Of a DNA stretch of 64,000 bases, positions 30,001 to 36,568 are shown one piece after another. The notes under the pieces were generated by a model. It did no database searches and had not been told where the DNA came from. It saw nothing but the letters and a program-made list of their open reading frames with translations. The position numbers and the translations under genes are program-made. Positions within the stretch are counted from its first letter, which is position 1. Each line of letters starts with the position of its first letter. Source of the stretch: Ruegeria sp. THAF33 (GTDB taxonomy: Bacteria > Pseudomonadota > Alphaproteobacteria > Rhodobacterales > Rhodobacteraceae); the NCBI RefSeq assembly GCF_009363615.1, contig NZ_CP045385.1:496001-560000 (forward strand), read 5' to 3'.

Positions 30001-30288
30001 TTTCCTCAGAATCAGATTGTTCTGTCTGAGTTGATGATTGATCACGGAGATGTTGACCAGGCTTTGGACCGGCTCGAAACCGTTTGCATTCCCGGCTGGG
30101 AGCGCGGCGAGACGTTGAACAAACCTGAATATCACCGTGTGCGGGCAAAGGCTTTTGCCGCAAAGGGGGACCTGGACGCTGCAATCAGCGAGGCGGAAAA
30201 AGCGCTTTCGCTTGCGCGGGATTGCCGTGGAGTTGTTCAGGAGCAGCGGGCCCGCGATCTGCTGGGCAGATTGAAAGAAGAAAAATGA
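27088..30288 (+). CDS. SAM-domain, class III adenylate/guanylate cyclase, AAA ATPase and TPR protein
   Basis: The 1066-residue multidomain protein starts with a sterile-alpha-motif-like domain (about residues 10-65, FQREGVDDDILDELTDPEL). A class III nucleotide cyclase domain follows (about 82-260), with metal aspartates Asp91 (FCDLVGSTR) and Asp135 (RQGDGIMVYFG). An AAA/STAND-type ATPase has P-loop GGAAGIGKSRL near residues 307-317 and Walker B LLLVVEDVHWAD. A long C-terminal TPR-like helical region runs from about 650 to the end. Related proteins are common in alphaproteobacteria and are thought to sense stress or ligands, but few are characterised. The ribosome site GGAAGGAG precedes the ATG. 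It is followed at 52 bases by the encapsulin gene with no terminator, so it may be in the same operon. Confidence 0.9.
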   Translation: MTRVLEASPRISKVLHLADLNDYATLFQREGVDDDILDELTDPELRDLGLTVGERKRFRKAQARLKSQEASKRPEVQSKAERRQLTLVFCDLVGSTRLAQRYDPEDLMQIMNLYLDAAIGTLKQHGCHLAYRQGDGIMVYFGYPKAMEDDAERAVRAVLETIEAVQNLENEFGEKLDLRAGIATGMVVVGVVSSKSLGSQDFLVGETANLASRLQGLAEPGEVIISSETWRLTQGAFEFEPRGSHELKGFDNQRKVYRVVSEIMSTSRFDARVGQSAVDLVARHDDLSTLTRLWNEAQEGSGRLALVGGAAGIGKSRLIKSLSETIGVKPFTLQCIPHLTSLPLHPIVGELRRVSGDKSNESIRAAISDFVQSASRLSDADLPVLLDLAGIETGAPSESDPLKKARKSLDVMLRSLGSLCDRRGTLLLVVEDVHWADATTLDVLDALASALSNFPVLVVLSHRPEYEPPEHLESRAARIDLSPLGTTEASELVRRVAEPYSLPVILIRQIIEKADGVPLYIEEMTKAVLDQLPQDAPINAEVLDALSVPATLQDSLMSRLDRMEHAKPVAQLGSVIGRSFTAQMIHAVAHEDMDVESALMQLMAAGVVLITSDSGSATYTFNHALVQDTAYNSLLREDRQKVHLKIAQALLDGHNAFGTPAPDTVAHHCDLGGLKDEAVANWVTAGEVALSRLANLPAISAFRAALRNIGTMKANADRDGFELRVQMNILPAYMAIYGWSSDQVGETAARAMELAQSLGDGETLFAATFCRWTHFFVAGQMNRAMEMGQALDMMAGMSEDPVANVLAARALSFTHYFRGEFAECEQQLERAFALITPELDMAMMPMTQSSTAASLLAIQGCLLWQQGKFEKAEAARLESIEVSRALNHAPNLVYVMGACSMFLPYAGEWDRLDVTMKEARKVADEEGFLYLHAMQDIYMGLAQAGKGDIAGVPERIETCMNLISKSGGNFTFPQNQIVLSELMIDHGDVDQALDRLETVCIPGWERGETLNKPEYHRVRAKAFAAKGDLDAAISEAEKALSLARDCRGVVQEQRARDLLGRLKEEK

Positions 30289-30344
30289 ACAAGATTGACT
30301 GCCCCGCCAAATTGGGCAGCAGCACCGAGAGGGATTTGCAATGA
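30285..30344 (+). CDS. 19-codon micro-ORF coupled to both neighbours
   Basis: An ATG overlapping the stop of the cyclase gene (ATGA) opens MNKIDCPAKLGSSTERDLQ, and its TGA overlaps the ATG of the encapsulin gene (again ATGA). It therefore fills the whole gap between the two genes. It may be a real micropeptide, or only a leader whose translation helps couple the encapsulin gene to the cyclase gene. The GAGAGGGA ribosome site of the encapsulin gene lies inside it. No family is recognised. Confidence 0.35.
   Translation: MNKIDCPAKLGSSTERDLQ
30299..30319 (+). promoter_or_regulatory. Hairpin in the cyclase-encapsulin junction
   Basis: CTGCCC and GGGCAG pair around a 9-base loop just upstream of the encapsulin ribosome site. 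It could slow ribosomes or stabilise mRNA at the junction. It has no T run, so a terminator is unlikely. Confidence 0.35.
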
Positions 30345-31222
30345 CCGATGCATTGGGTTGGAATGAAGATCAGTGGAGCGCCGTGAGAAAGGCCGTCCAT
30401 GATGAGGCGCTTCGCGCCCGGGTGGCCGCCAGTTTCCTGCCCCTGTACGGACCGCTGCCCGCTGACACGCAATCCGTCCCGCTGAACAAGCTGGATCTGG
30501 TTGACAACTCATCCGGTGCATCCAAGCAACGTCTTGACGTGAACGATTATGATACGCTGCGCCTTACCACCGTATCGGTGAACGTGTACCTGAAAGGTGC
30601 ACAGGTGGCTGATCCGGAACTGACGGCGGCTCAGATCATGTTCCGCCGAGCGGCCGCCGTTGTGGCACGGGTAGAGGACGACATCATTTTCAATGGTCAA
30701 CCCGGCACCGGACAGGCCCCCAAACACGCAGGCGGCGCGCCCGACTCATTGCCGCAGATCTATACGATCAGCGGCGGTGGCAAATATCCGGGATTGCTTG
30801 AAGCGGGCGAAGACAAACCCAAATCTGCGTCCAAAAAGAACTATAGCGGAACCGATGTTTTCGAGGCCGTCGTCGAGGGCATCAGCGCGCTGGAAACGCA
30901 TGGCTATCTGGGCCCCTATGCCTGTGTGATGGGCAACGGTCTGTTCCGGGCGGTCACGACCCCGCTGCCGAATTCGATGGTGCTGCCACGTGACAGCATT
31001 CTCCCGTTCCTGGACGGGCCGTTGCTGCGTTCCAGTACCCTGCCCCCGGACAAGGCAGTGCTTGTGTCCCTGCTGGGTGCACCGATTGAAATCGTCGTGC
31101 CCTCGGATATCGCCGTGAAGTATCTGCAAACCTCTGCCGAGGGCGAGCACGTCTTCCGCGTGCAGCAGAAGTTCCATCTCAGGATCAAGGAAGCTAAGGC
31201 CGTCCGCACCATAACCTGTTGA
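30341..31222 (+). CDS. Encapsulin nanocompartment shell protein (Linocin_M18/HK97 fold)
   Basis: The 293-residue protein lines up by eye with family 1 encapsulins such as that of Thermotoga maritima. Matching parts are an N-terminal amphipathic helix (NEDQWSAVRKAVHDEAL), a beta segment and spine helix ending in VARVEDDIIFNGQ (like the AEFEDEVIFRG pattern), FEAVVEGISALETHGYLGPYACVMG (like LLEAIVRAL...GPYTLVI), and a C-terminal A-domain part, GEHVFRVQQKFHLRIKEAKAV (like the TETFTFQVVNPEALI pattern). Such proteins assemble into icosahedral shells that hold enzymes. Compared with the Thermotoga protein, residues about 119-170 hold roughly 30 extra residues, rich in Gly, Pro and Lys. No cargo of the classic type (ferritin-like, DyP peroxidase) is next to it; instead flavin and prenyl enzymes follow. 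The name linocin (bacteriocin) seen in databases should not be taken as function. Confidence 0.88.
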   Translation: MTDALGWNEDQWSAVRKAVHDEALRARVAASFLPLYGPLPADTQSVPLNKLDLVDNSSGASKQRLDVNDYDTLRLTTVSVNVYLKGAQVADPELTAAQIMFRRAAAVVARVEDDIIFNGQPGTGQAPKHAGGAPDSLPQIYTISGGGKYPGLLEAGEDKPKSASKKNYSGTDVFEAVVEGISALETHGYLGPYACVMGNGLFRAVTTPLPNSMVLPRDSILPFLDGPLLRSSTLPPDKAVLVSLLGAPIEIVVPSDIAVKYLQTSAEGEHVFRVQQKFHLRIKEAKAVRTITC

Positions 31223-31236
31223 CCGGAGATCGGGTC

Positions 31237-32061
31237 GTGCGCGAGTTTTCAGATCGGGGCGTGACGCTGCGTTGGTCCGAGGTGATCAACGCAGACGGTC
31301 TCAGTCGAGTGTTGGTGGAAGCCGGTCCATCCGTGTCGTCGCATGACACGCTACGTCTGATCTGTTCGGAAGATGGCGGCCCCGAGCGTGCCATTCGCGG
31401 GTGGCCCTTGTTGCGGGACCCACAAACCGGGTTTCAACAATTCGCAGCCGTTCTGCCGTCAGTCAAACAGGAAAAAACCTTGTCCTGGCGCCCGGTGCTG
31501 ACGTCGGGAGGGCGCGAGTTTGACCCCGGGCCCGAAAAAGCAGTTCAACCTGCCGCACCGGAGCCGGCAAAAACCGCAGTGGCGCCGCCGGTACTGGAAC
31601 ATGTCGCCAAATTTGTAGTGCCGTTCGAAAGCAGCTTTCACCCCTCGGGCGAGACACCGGACGGGATTTGGCTGCATTTCGCCATCAAAGAAGGGGGCAC
31701 CGTCGAAGGCCCGCATCTGAAAGGGGTGATCGAACCGATCGGAGGAGACTGGATGCGCGTGCGGCCCGATGGTGTGGGGCTGCTTCATGCAAAGGCACTT
31801 ATAAGACCGTCCATCGGACAAGCTCCGATCCTGTTCGAAGATACGGGTGTGTGTGACTTCGGCCCGGACGGATATGCGGCATTGTCCAAAGGCAATCTGC
31901 CCGCTTCGGCTCCGGTACGGCTTGCACCGCGTTACCTGACCTCGAATCCGCATTACAGGTGGATGAATCGGGTGCAGGGCTTTGGCATTGGCGAAGCCAG
32001 CCTGTCAGACATAACACTGCGCTTTGACGTCTATTCCGCGAAAGGAATTTCCGATGCCTGA
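31237..32061 (+). CDS. DUF3237 protein with an extra N-terminal domain
   Basis: About 274 residues. The C-terminal half (about residues 120-274) matches DUF3237: GGTVEGPHLKGVIEPIGGDW, MRVRPDGVGLLHAKALI, then LTSNPHYRWMNRVQGFGIGE and a final LRFDVYSAK strand. These are beta-barrel proteins of unknown function. The first ~90 residues form a separate beta-rich part (VTLRWSEVINADGLSRVLVE, LRLICSEDGGP) joined by an Ala/Pro-rich linker (VQPAAPEPAKTAVAPPV). The GTG at 31237 was chosen because GGAG lies eight bases before it; a TTG at 31219, overlapping the encapsulin stop, would add six residues but has no ribosome site. It overlaps the next gene by eight bases. It may be a structural or cargo partner of the shell. 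Confidence 0.8.
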   Translation: MREFSDRGVTLRWSEVINADGLSRVLVEAGPSVSSHDTLRLICSEDGGPERAIRGWPLLRDPQTGFQQFAAVLPSVKQEKTLSWRPVLTSGGREFDPGPEKAVQPAAPEPAKTAVAPPVLEHVAKFVVPFESSFHPSGETPDGIWLHFAIKEGGTVEGPHLKGVIEPIGGDWMRVRPDGVGLLHAKALIRPSIGQAPILFEDTGVCDFGPDGYAALSKGNLPASAPVRLAPRYLTSNPHYRWMNRVQGFGIGEASLSDITLRFDVYSAKGISDA

Positions 32062-34177
32062 CAAGGTTGTCATTCTTGGGGGAGGCGTGGCTGGCATGAG
32101 CGCCGCGCACGAACTGATTGAACGCGGGTTCGAGGTAGAAGTCCACGAACGCCAGCTGATCCCCGGCGGCAAGGCCCGCAGCATTCCCGTGATGAAGGGT
32201 GAAGGGGATCATGGCTCGAAAGCGAAACACATCAAGGCGCTGGAAAAATGGGCCGAGATGGATGGGGCCAATTATCCGCCCGGCGTGAAACGCCCCTGGC
32301 TGCCCGGTGAACATGGGTTCAGGTTCTTTCCGAACTTTTATCGGCATATCACCGACACGATGGCCCGAACGCCGTATTACGACAAGGGCACATGCTTTGA
32401 AAATCTTGTCCCGACCACGCAAGTTCTGGTCAGCCAGTTTGACAAGCCCGGCATCATTGTCCCGGAACGGTTCCCCCGCACGCTCAAGGATGTTGCGGAT
32501 GCCTTCAAGACCATTGCCTTCGCGCTTTCGCCGAGGGACCAGATCGCGTATGAGGATGTCGAACATTTTGTCGCCTGCATGTGGCGGATCGCGACGTCCT
32601 GCAAGGAACGCCGGTTTGACGAATATGAACGGATCGGTTGGTGGGATTTCATCGGCGCGCAGGACCGTTCGGAAGCCTATCAGAAGTTCCTTGCCATCGG
32701 CCTGACCCGTTCGTTGGTGGCCGCCAAGGCCACGACGGCAAGCACGAAGACAGTGGGGGACATTGCGGTTCAGCTTCAGCTGGGTATCGCCACGCCCGAA
32801 CCCCACTGCAACAGGCTGCTGAACGGGCCCACCAATCTTGTCTGGATTCAACCGTGGCTGGATTATCTGACAAGCAAGGGGGTCGTGTACAATTTTGACT
32901 CCAAAGTCACCGGAATCGAGTGCCGGAACGGCAAGATCGTCGGCGCAACAGTCGAACAGGATGGCGAAGAAAAGCAGGTCACGGGGGATTGGTTCATCAG
33001 CGCCATGCCGATTGAACGCATGGCACCGCTTGTGACCCCGGAAATGATGGCGGTTGACCCCGCACTTGCCAAATTGCCTTTGCTGGCCGATGACGTGCAA
33101 TGGATGAACGGCATTCAGTTCTATCTGACCAAGGATGTCGCGCTGACCCATGGCCACGTCATTTTCATCGACAGCCCATGGGCTTTGACGGCTGTGTCGC
33201 AAAAACAGTTCTGGCCGGGGATCAACTTCGAAAACTGGGCCGAAGGAAAGACCAAAGGCCTGCTGTCAATCGATATCTCCGAATGGGACAAGCCGGGGCT
33301 GAACGGAAAAACCGCGCGCGATTGCAGCCGGGAAGAGATCGCAAAAGAGGTTTGGGAACAGCTCAAGCGCAGCATCAACGTGGATGGCCAAACCATTCTG
33401 CGGGACGAGGATATGCATTACTGGTTCCTCGATCCTGATATCGTTCAAGACCCGAACGACCCCAAGCGTCAAAGCAATGTCGAACCCTTGTTGGTCAACC
33501 GTATCAACAGCTGGCGCTTGCGCCCGGATGCGGCCACGCTCATCCCGAATTTCTTCCTGGCATCGGATTACGTCCGCACTTTTACCGACCTTGCCACGAT
33601 GGAAGGGGCGAACGAGGCCGCGCGTCGGGCCGTCAACGCCATTCTTCAACGCAGTGGATCGGATGCCGAGCCCTGCCAGATCTGGGACCTGCATGAACCC
33701 GACATCCTGAAACCGCTGCGCGCCTATGATTACGCCCGCTATCAGGCTGGCCTTCCGTGGGACAATCGGTTCGCGGTTGCGGTCGAAGCCGCGCTGAAAA
33801 TGGGTCAGGACACGGCAGGAGTTGATCGTGGCGGTGATGGCCCTCTTGCCGCCATAGGGAAACCGGCGGCGGAATACTCAAAACCCGGCGGCATCACCGA
33901 GGAGCCAGCCATTGCTGAAGCGCTTCGAATGATCTGCCCCCCGAAAGAGCTGTTCGACCTCATCGCGAATTACGAGCCAACCGCGGATCTGCCGATCCCG
34001 GGGGATGAGCTGGCGGAAGATGTCGCGTATGATCTGGGTCGGGACAGTGGTCAATCAGGTGCCTTGTCCAGGGCGTTGCCAATTTCTGACGAACCGCTTT
34101 CTGCGTTTGGCGGCGGTCCGGAACGATCCGGCGCGCGGGAAGACAAAAGTCGCGTGATCATCACCCAGAAGGGCTGA
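32054..34177 (+). CDS. FAD-dependent amine-oxidase / phytoene-desaturase-like oxidoreductase
   Basis: The 707-residue protein begins with a Rossmann FAD motif (VVILGGGVAGMSAAHELIERGFEVEVHE, residues ~5-32) and the GGKARS motif typical of carotenoid desaturases, hydroxysqualene dehydroxylase (HpnE) and related amine oxidases. GEHGFRFFPNFYRHITDTM is a sub-family mark. The catalytic part ends near residue 560 with FLASDYVRTFTDLATMEGANEAARRAV, the C-terminal FAD motif. The last ~120 residues (from about 588) are rich in Gly, Pro, Asp and Glu and look partly disordered. The likely substrate is a long-chain isoprenoid, given the prenyl synthase next to it. The start overlaps the DUF3237 gene. The tail might bind the encapsulin shell; this is inference. 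Confidence 0.85.
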   Translation: MPDKVVILGGGVAGMSAAHELIERGFEVEVHERQLIPGGKARSIPVMKGEGDHGSKAKHIKALEKWAEMDGANYPPGVKRPWLPGEHGFRFFPNFYRHITDTMARTPYYDKGTCFENLVPTTQVLVSQFDKPGIIVPERFPRTLKDVADAFKTIAFALSPRDQIAYEDVEHFVACMWRIATSCKERRFDEYERIGWWDFIGAQDRSEAYQKFLAIGLTRSLVAAKATTASTKTVGDIAVQLQLGIATPEPHCNRLLNGPTNLVWIQPWLDYLTSKGVVYNFDSKVTGIECRNGKIVGATVEQDGEEKQVTGDWFISAMPIERMAPLVTPEMMAVDPALAKLPLLADDVQWMNGIQFYLTKDVALTHGHVIFIDSPWALTAVSQKQFWPGINFENWAEGKTKGLLSIDISEWDKPGLNGKTARDCSREEIAKEVWEQLKRSINVDGQTILRDEDMHYWFLDPDIVQDPNDPKRQSNVEPLLVNRINSWRLRPDAATLIPNFFLASDYVRTFTDLATMEGANEAARRAVNAILQRSGSDAEPCQIWDLHEPDILKPLRAYDYARYQAGLPWDNRFAVAVEAALKMGQDTAGVDRGGDGPLAAIGKPAAEYSKPGGITEEPAIAEALRMICPPKELFDLIANYEPTADLPIPGDELAEDVAYDLGRDSGQSGALSRALPISDEPLSAFGGGPERSGAREDKSRVIITQKG

Positions 34178-34181
34178 GCCT

Positions 34182-35252
34182 GTGAAATCCGGAACCGCGC
34201 ATTTGGATCCTGCGGCGAAACAGGATTTTCTAAAAACCCTGACCTTCTACGGGGATCAGGCGCGCGAAACGCTTTTGGGCCTGTTGCCGACGGGTGAGCC
34301 TCAGGCCTATCTGTATGGTCCGATGCGCGATTACATCGAAACCTCGGGCAAGGGCCTGAGGCCCGCCCTGCTGTTGGCGACATGCGAAGCCTTCGGCGGA
34401 AACAGCGAGAATGCAAGGGTCTCGGCCGCGGTTCTAGAGCTGCTGCACAACGCTTTTCTGATCCACGACGACATCGAAGATCAAAGCGATTTCCGGCGCG
34501 GGCGCGAATGTATGCACAAGCGGCTTGGGGTACCCCTGGCGATCAATACCGGCGACGGGATGCAATCGCTTGCCCTGCGTCTGCTGCGTCAGAACCTGGG
34601 TCCGTTGGGCCCGGAAACCGGTATGCGCGTGGTGGATGAGTTCGACCATCTGTTGCAGCAATCCATCGAAGGTCAGGCGCTGGAGCTTGGCTGGATCCGC
34701 GACAACCGTTTGAACGTCGATGCATCAGATTATCTGAGGATGTGTCTGAAAAAGACCTGCTGGTACAGTTTCATTCACCCGATGCGCATCGGGGCCCTGA
34801 TTGCGCGGCCACATGATGTCGCGTCCGGCGCGCTGAATCTGGATGATTTCAACGCCTTCGGCTTTTTCCTAGGTGCAGCGTTTCAGATTCAGGACGACGT
34901 CTTGAATCTCGTCGGCTCACAGGACAGTTACGGCAAGGAAATCGGCGGCGACATCTATGAAGGCAAACGCACGCTGATGCTGGGCCAGCTTGGCCTGAAG
35001 GCGGAAGAGCCTGAACAGGCACGGTTGGCCGAGATGTTGTCAAACCCGCGCGATGCCCGGTCAACGCAAGATGTCGCCTGGGTGCTGGAGCGCATGAGCC
35101 ATTACGGCAGCATCCGCTATGCGCAGGACGCGGCAAATGATCTGCTGGCCGCGGCCCGGAATGAGTTCGCGCGGGTGTTCGCGGGCACAGAAGACGGGCC
35201 GCGCGCGTTTCTGGGACAGTTCATGGACTATCTGGTGACCCGTCAGGTCTGA
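34182..35252 (+). CDS. Polyprenyl diphosphate synthase (GGPP/FPP synthase-like)
   Basis: The 356-residue all-alpha prenyltransferase has a first aspartate-rich motif DDIED (residues 96-100, within FLIHDDIEDQSDFRRG), a second motif DDVLN (238-242, after FFLGAAFQIQ) and GGDIYEGKRTLM. The DDIEDxSxxRRG form and the Asn at the end of the second motif recall type III geranylgeranyl diphosphate synthases more than the common bacterial IspA type. The small Ala five residues before the first motif argues for a product longer than C15, although the adjacent Phe makes this uncertain. It starts with GTG four bases after the FAD enzyme gene. As part of this operon it probably supplies the substrate for the flavoenzyme. 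Confidence 0.9.
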   Translation: MKSGTAHLDPAAKQDFLKTLTFYGDQARETLLGLLPTGEPQAYLYGPMRDYIETSGKGLRPALLLATCEAFGGNSENARVSAAVLELLHNAFLIHDDIEDQSDFRRGRECMHKRLGVPLAINTGDGMQSLALRLLRQNLGPLGPETGMRVVDEFDHLLQQSIEGQALELGWIRDNRLNVDASDYLRMCLKKTCWYSFIHPMRIGALIARPHDVASGALNLDDFNAFGFFLGAAFQIQDDVLNLVGSQDSYGKEIGGDIYEGKRTLMLGQLGLKAEEPEQARLAEMLSNPRDARSTQDVAWVLERMSHYGSIRYAQDAANDLLAAARNEFARVFAGTEDGPRAFLGQFMDYLVTRQV

Positions 35253-35713
35253 GCGCCCGCCACCTCGAAAATCACCACAACCGAGGTCTGGTCCGTTCCG
35301 GTACAGGCGATCCGACCGTGATATTCACCGGGTTCGGAGAGGTCGGGTATAGTCACCGCAACAGCAACATCCGTTGCTTCCCCCGGTTCAAGCTGGATTT
35401 GTGGCGGGATCACACTGATGCGGTTGGCCGGCAGAATGTCGCCGTTCGGATTGGTCAGATCGCCCGGTTCGAACTGCATCTGAACAGGGGCCGCGCCTTC
35501 CGGTGCTTCAAAGGACAGCAGAATGGTGGCGGTGCTGCCGGGATGGCAGGATTTGCGACACCTGAACGGACCGTCCAGATGTTGCCGCGGGCCCCGCTCT
35601 GTTTCGAGCACGCGGCGCGCAATATCGGAAATCGGTTGATCGTCGAGCTGCGGCGCAATCGGGCTGACCGCCCGAGATGCACTAACATATGGTTTTCGTT
35701 CGAAATACGGCAT
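35243..35713 (-). CDS. Small beta-sandwich-like protein converging on the prenyl synthase
   Basis: The 156-residue protein is of unknown family. Residues ~55-156 read as alternating strands (STATILLSFEAPEG, IQLEPGEATDVAVAVTIPD, GEYHGRIACTGTDQTSVVVIFEV), like Ig-fold domains such as the NEW3 or COG1470 type. There is no clear signal peptide. The single CRKSC cluster may be metal-binding. Its 3' end overlaps that of the prenyl synthase gene by ten bases. It is on the same strand as the caiD gene 73 bases upstream, so it may be the last gene of the carnitine-type operon or an independent partner of the encapsulin cluster. Confidence 0.65.
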   Translation of the reverse strand: MPYFERKPYVSASRAVSPIAPQLDDQPISDIARRVLETERGPRQHLDGPFRCRKSCHPGSTATILLSFEAPEGAAPVQMQFEPGDLTNPNGDILPANRISVIPPQIQLEPGEATDVAVAVTIPDLSEPGEYHGRIACTGTDQTSVVVIFEVAGAQT

Positions 35714-35785
35714 GCCTAACTGTGCACGTGCCGTGCGGATCAGTAAATGGTAAATTCACGCTCTGCGATCACGGGAAACGTCTGC

Positions 35786-36565
35786 CTATTTCCCTTTCCA
35801 GACCGGGTCTCTTTTCTCGGCAAAGGCGCGCGCGCCTTCCAGCTGATCTTCGCTGGCATAGAGAACGTCCACGGTTCTGAGCTGACGCTTGGTGATGCGG
35901 TTCATGGCATCCTGAAACTTGGCATCTTCGGCATCGCGTACGATTTCCTTGATCGCGGCATAAACCAGGGGCGGTCCCGAGGCCAACAACCGGGCCAGTT
36001 CCCAGGCGCGGTCCATCAGTTGATCCGAGGTGACGATCTCGTTCACCAACCCCCAGCGATTGGCTTCCTCGGCGTCGAACCAACGGCCCGTAAGCAGCAA
36101 CTCCATCGCGATGTGGTAAGGGATGCGCTTGGGCAGTTTGACGCTGGCCGCATCCGCGACAGTCCCCGAGCGGATTTCCGGCAGGGCGAACGTGGCGTGA
36201 TCGGCGGCAAGGATCATGTCGGCTGACAGGGCCAACTCCAGCCCGCCGCCACAGGCGATGCCGTTGATGGCCGCGATCACGGGCTTGTTCAGGTCGCGCA
36301 GCTCTTGCAAGCCGCCGAACCCTCCGACGCCATAATCCCCGTCTACCGCATCCCCGTCGGCCGCTGCTTTCAGGTCCCAGCCCGGGCAAAAGAACTTCTC
36401 TCCGCCGCCCGTCAGAATGGCCACGCGCAGCTCTGGATCGTCACGAAACGCGGCGAACACCTCACCCATCCTGCGGCTGGTGACAAGATCGATGGCGTTG
36501 GCCTTGGGCCGGTCCAGCGTCACCTCAAGGATCGCTCCGTCGCGGCGGGTTTTGATCGGGTCCAT
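35786..36565 (-). CDS. caiD: Enoyl-CoA hydratase, CaiD-like (carnitinyl-CoA dehydratase type)
   Basis: The 259-residue crotonase-fold protein has the oxyanion-hole stretch AINGIACGGGLELALSADMI and LPEIRSGTVADAASVKLPKRIP. CaiD hydrates crotonobetainyl-CoA to carnitinyl-CoA. The assignment rests on the family features and on the neighbouring CaiA-like dehydrogenase and CoA ligase; other enoyl-CoA hydratases are possible. It is the third gene of a minus-strand operon. Confidence 0.75.
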   Translation of the reverse strand: MDPIKTRRDGAILEVTLDRPKANAIDLVTSRRMGEVFAAFRDDPELRVAILTGGGEKFFCPGWDLKAAADGDAVDGDYGVGGFGGLQELRDLNKPVIAAINGIACGGGLELALSADMILAADHATFALPEIRSGTVADAASVKLPKRIPYHIAMELLLTGRWFDAEEANRWGLVNEIVTSDQLMDRAWELARLLASGPPLVYAAIKEIVRDAEDAKFQDAMNRITKRQLRTVDVLYASEDQLEGARAFAEKRDPVWKGK

Positions 36566-36568
36566 ATC

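Noticed and set aside
30285..30344. KLGSS in the micro-ORF as an encapsulin cargo-loading peptide
   Set aside because: It is too short and does not carry the usual hydrophobic GSLxIGSL spacing.
30341..31222. Reading the shell protein as a bacteriocin or as a prophage capsid
   Set aside because: Database names such as linocin M18 come from an early misreading; no other phage genes (portal, terminase, tail) are nearby, and the length and motifs fit encapsulins.
31219..31236. TTG start for the DUF3237 protein overlapping the encapsulin stop
   Set aside because: There is no ribosome site upstream, while a GTG six codons later has GGAG at good spacing.
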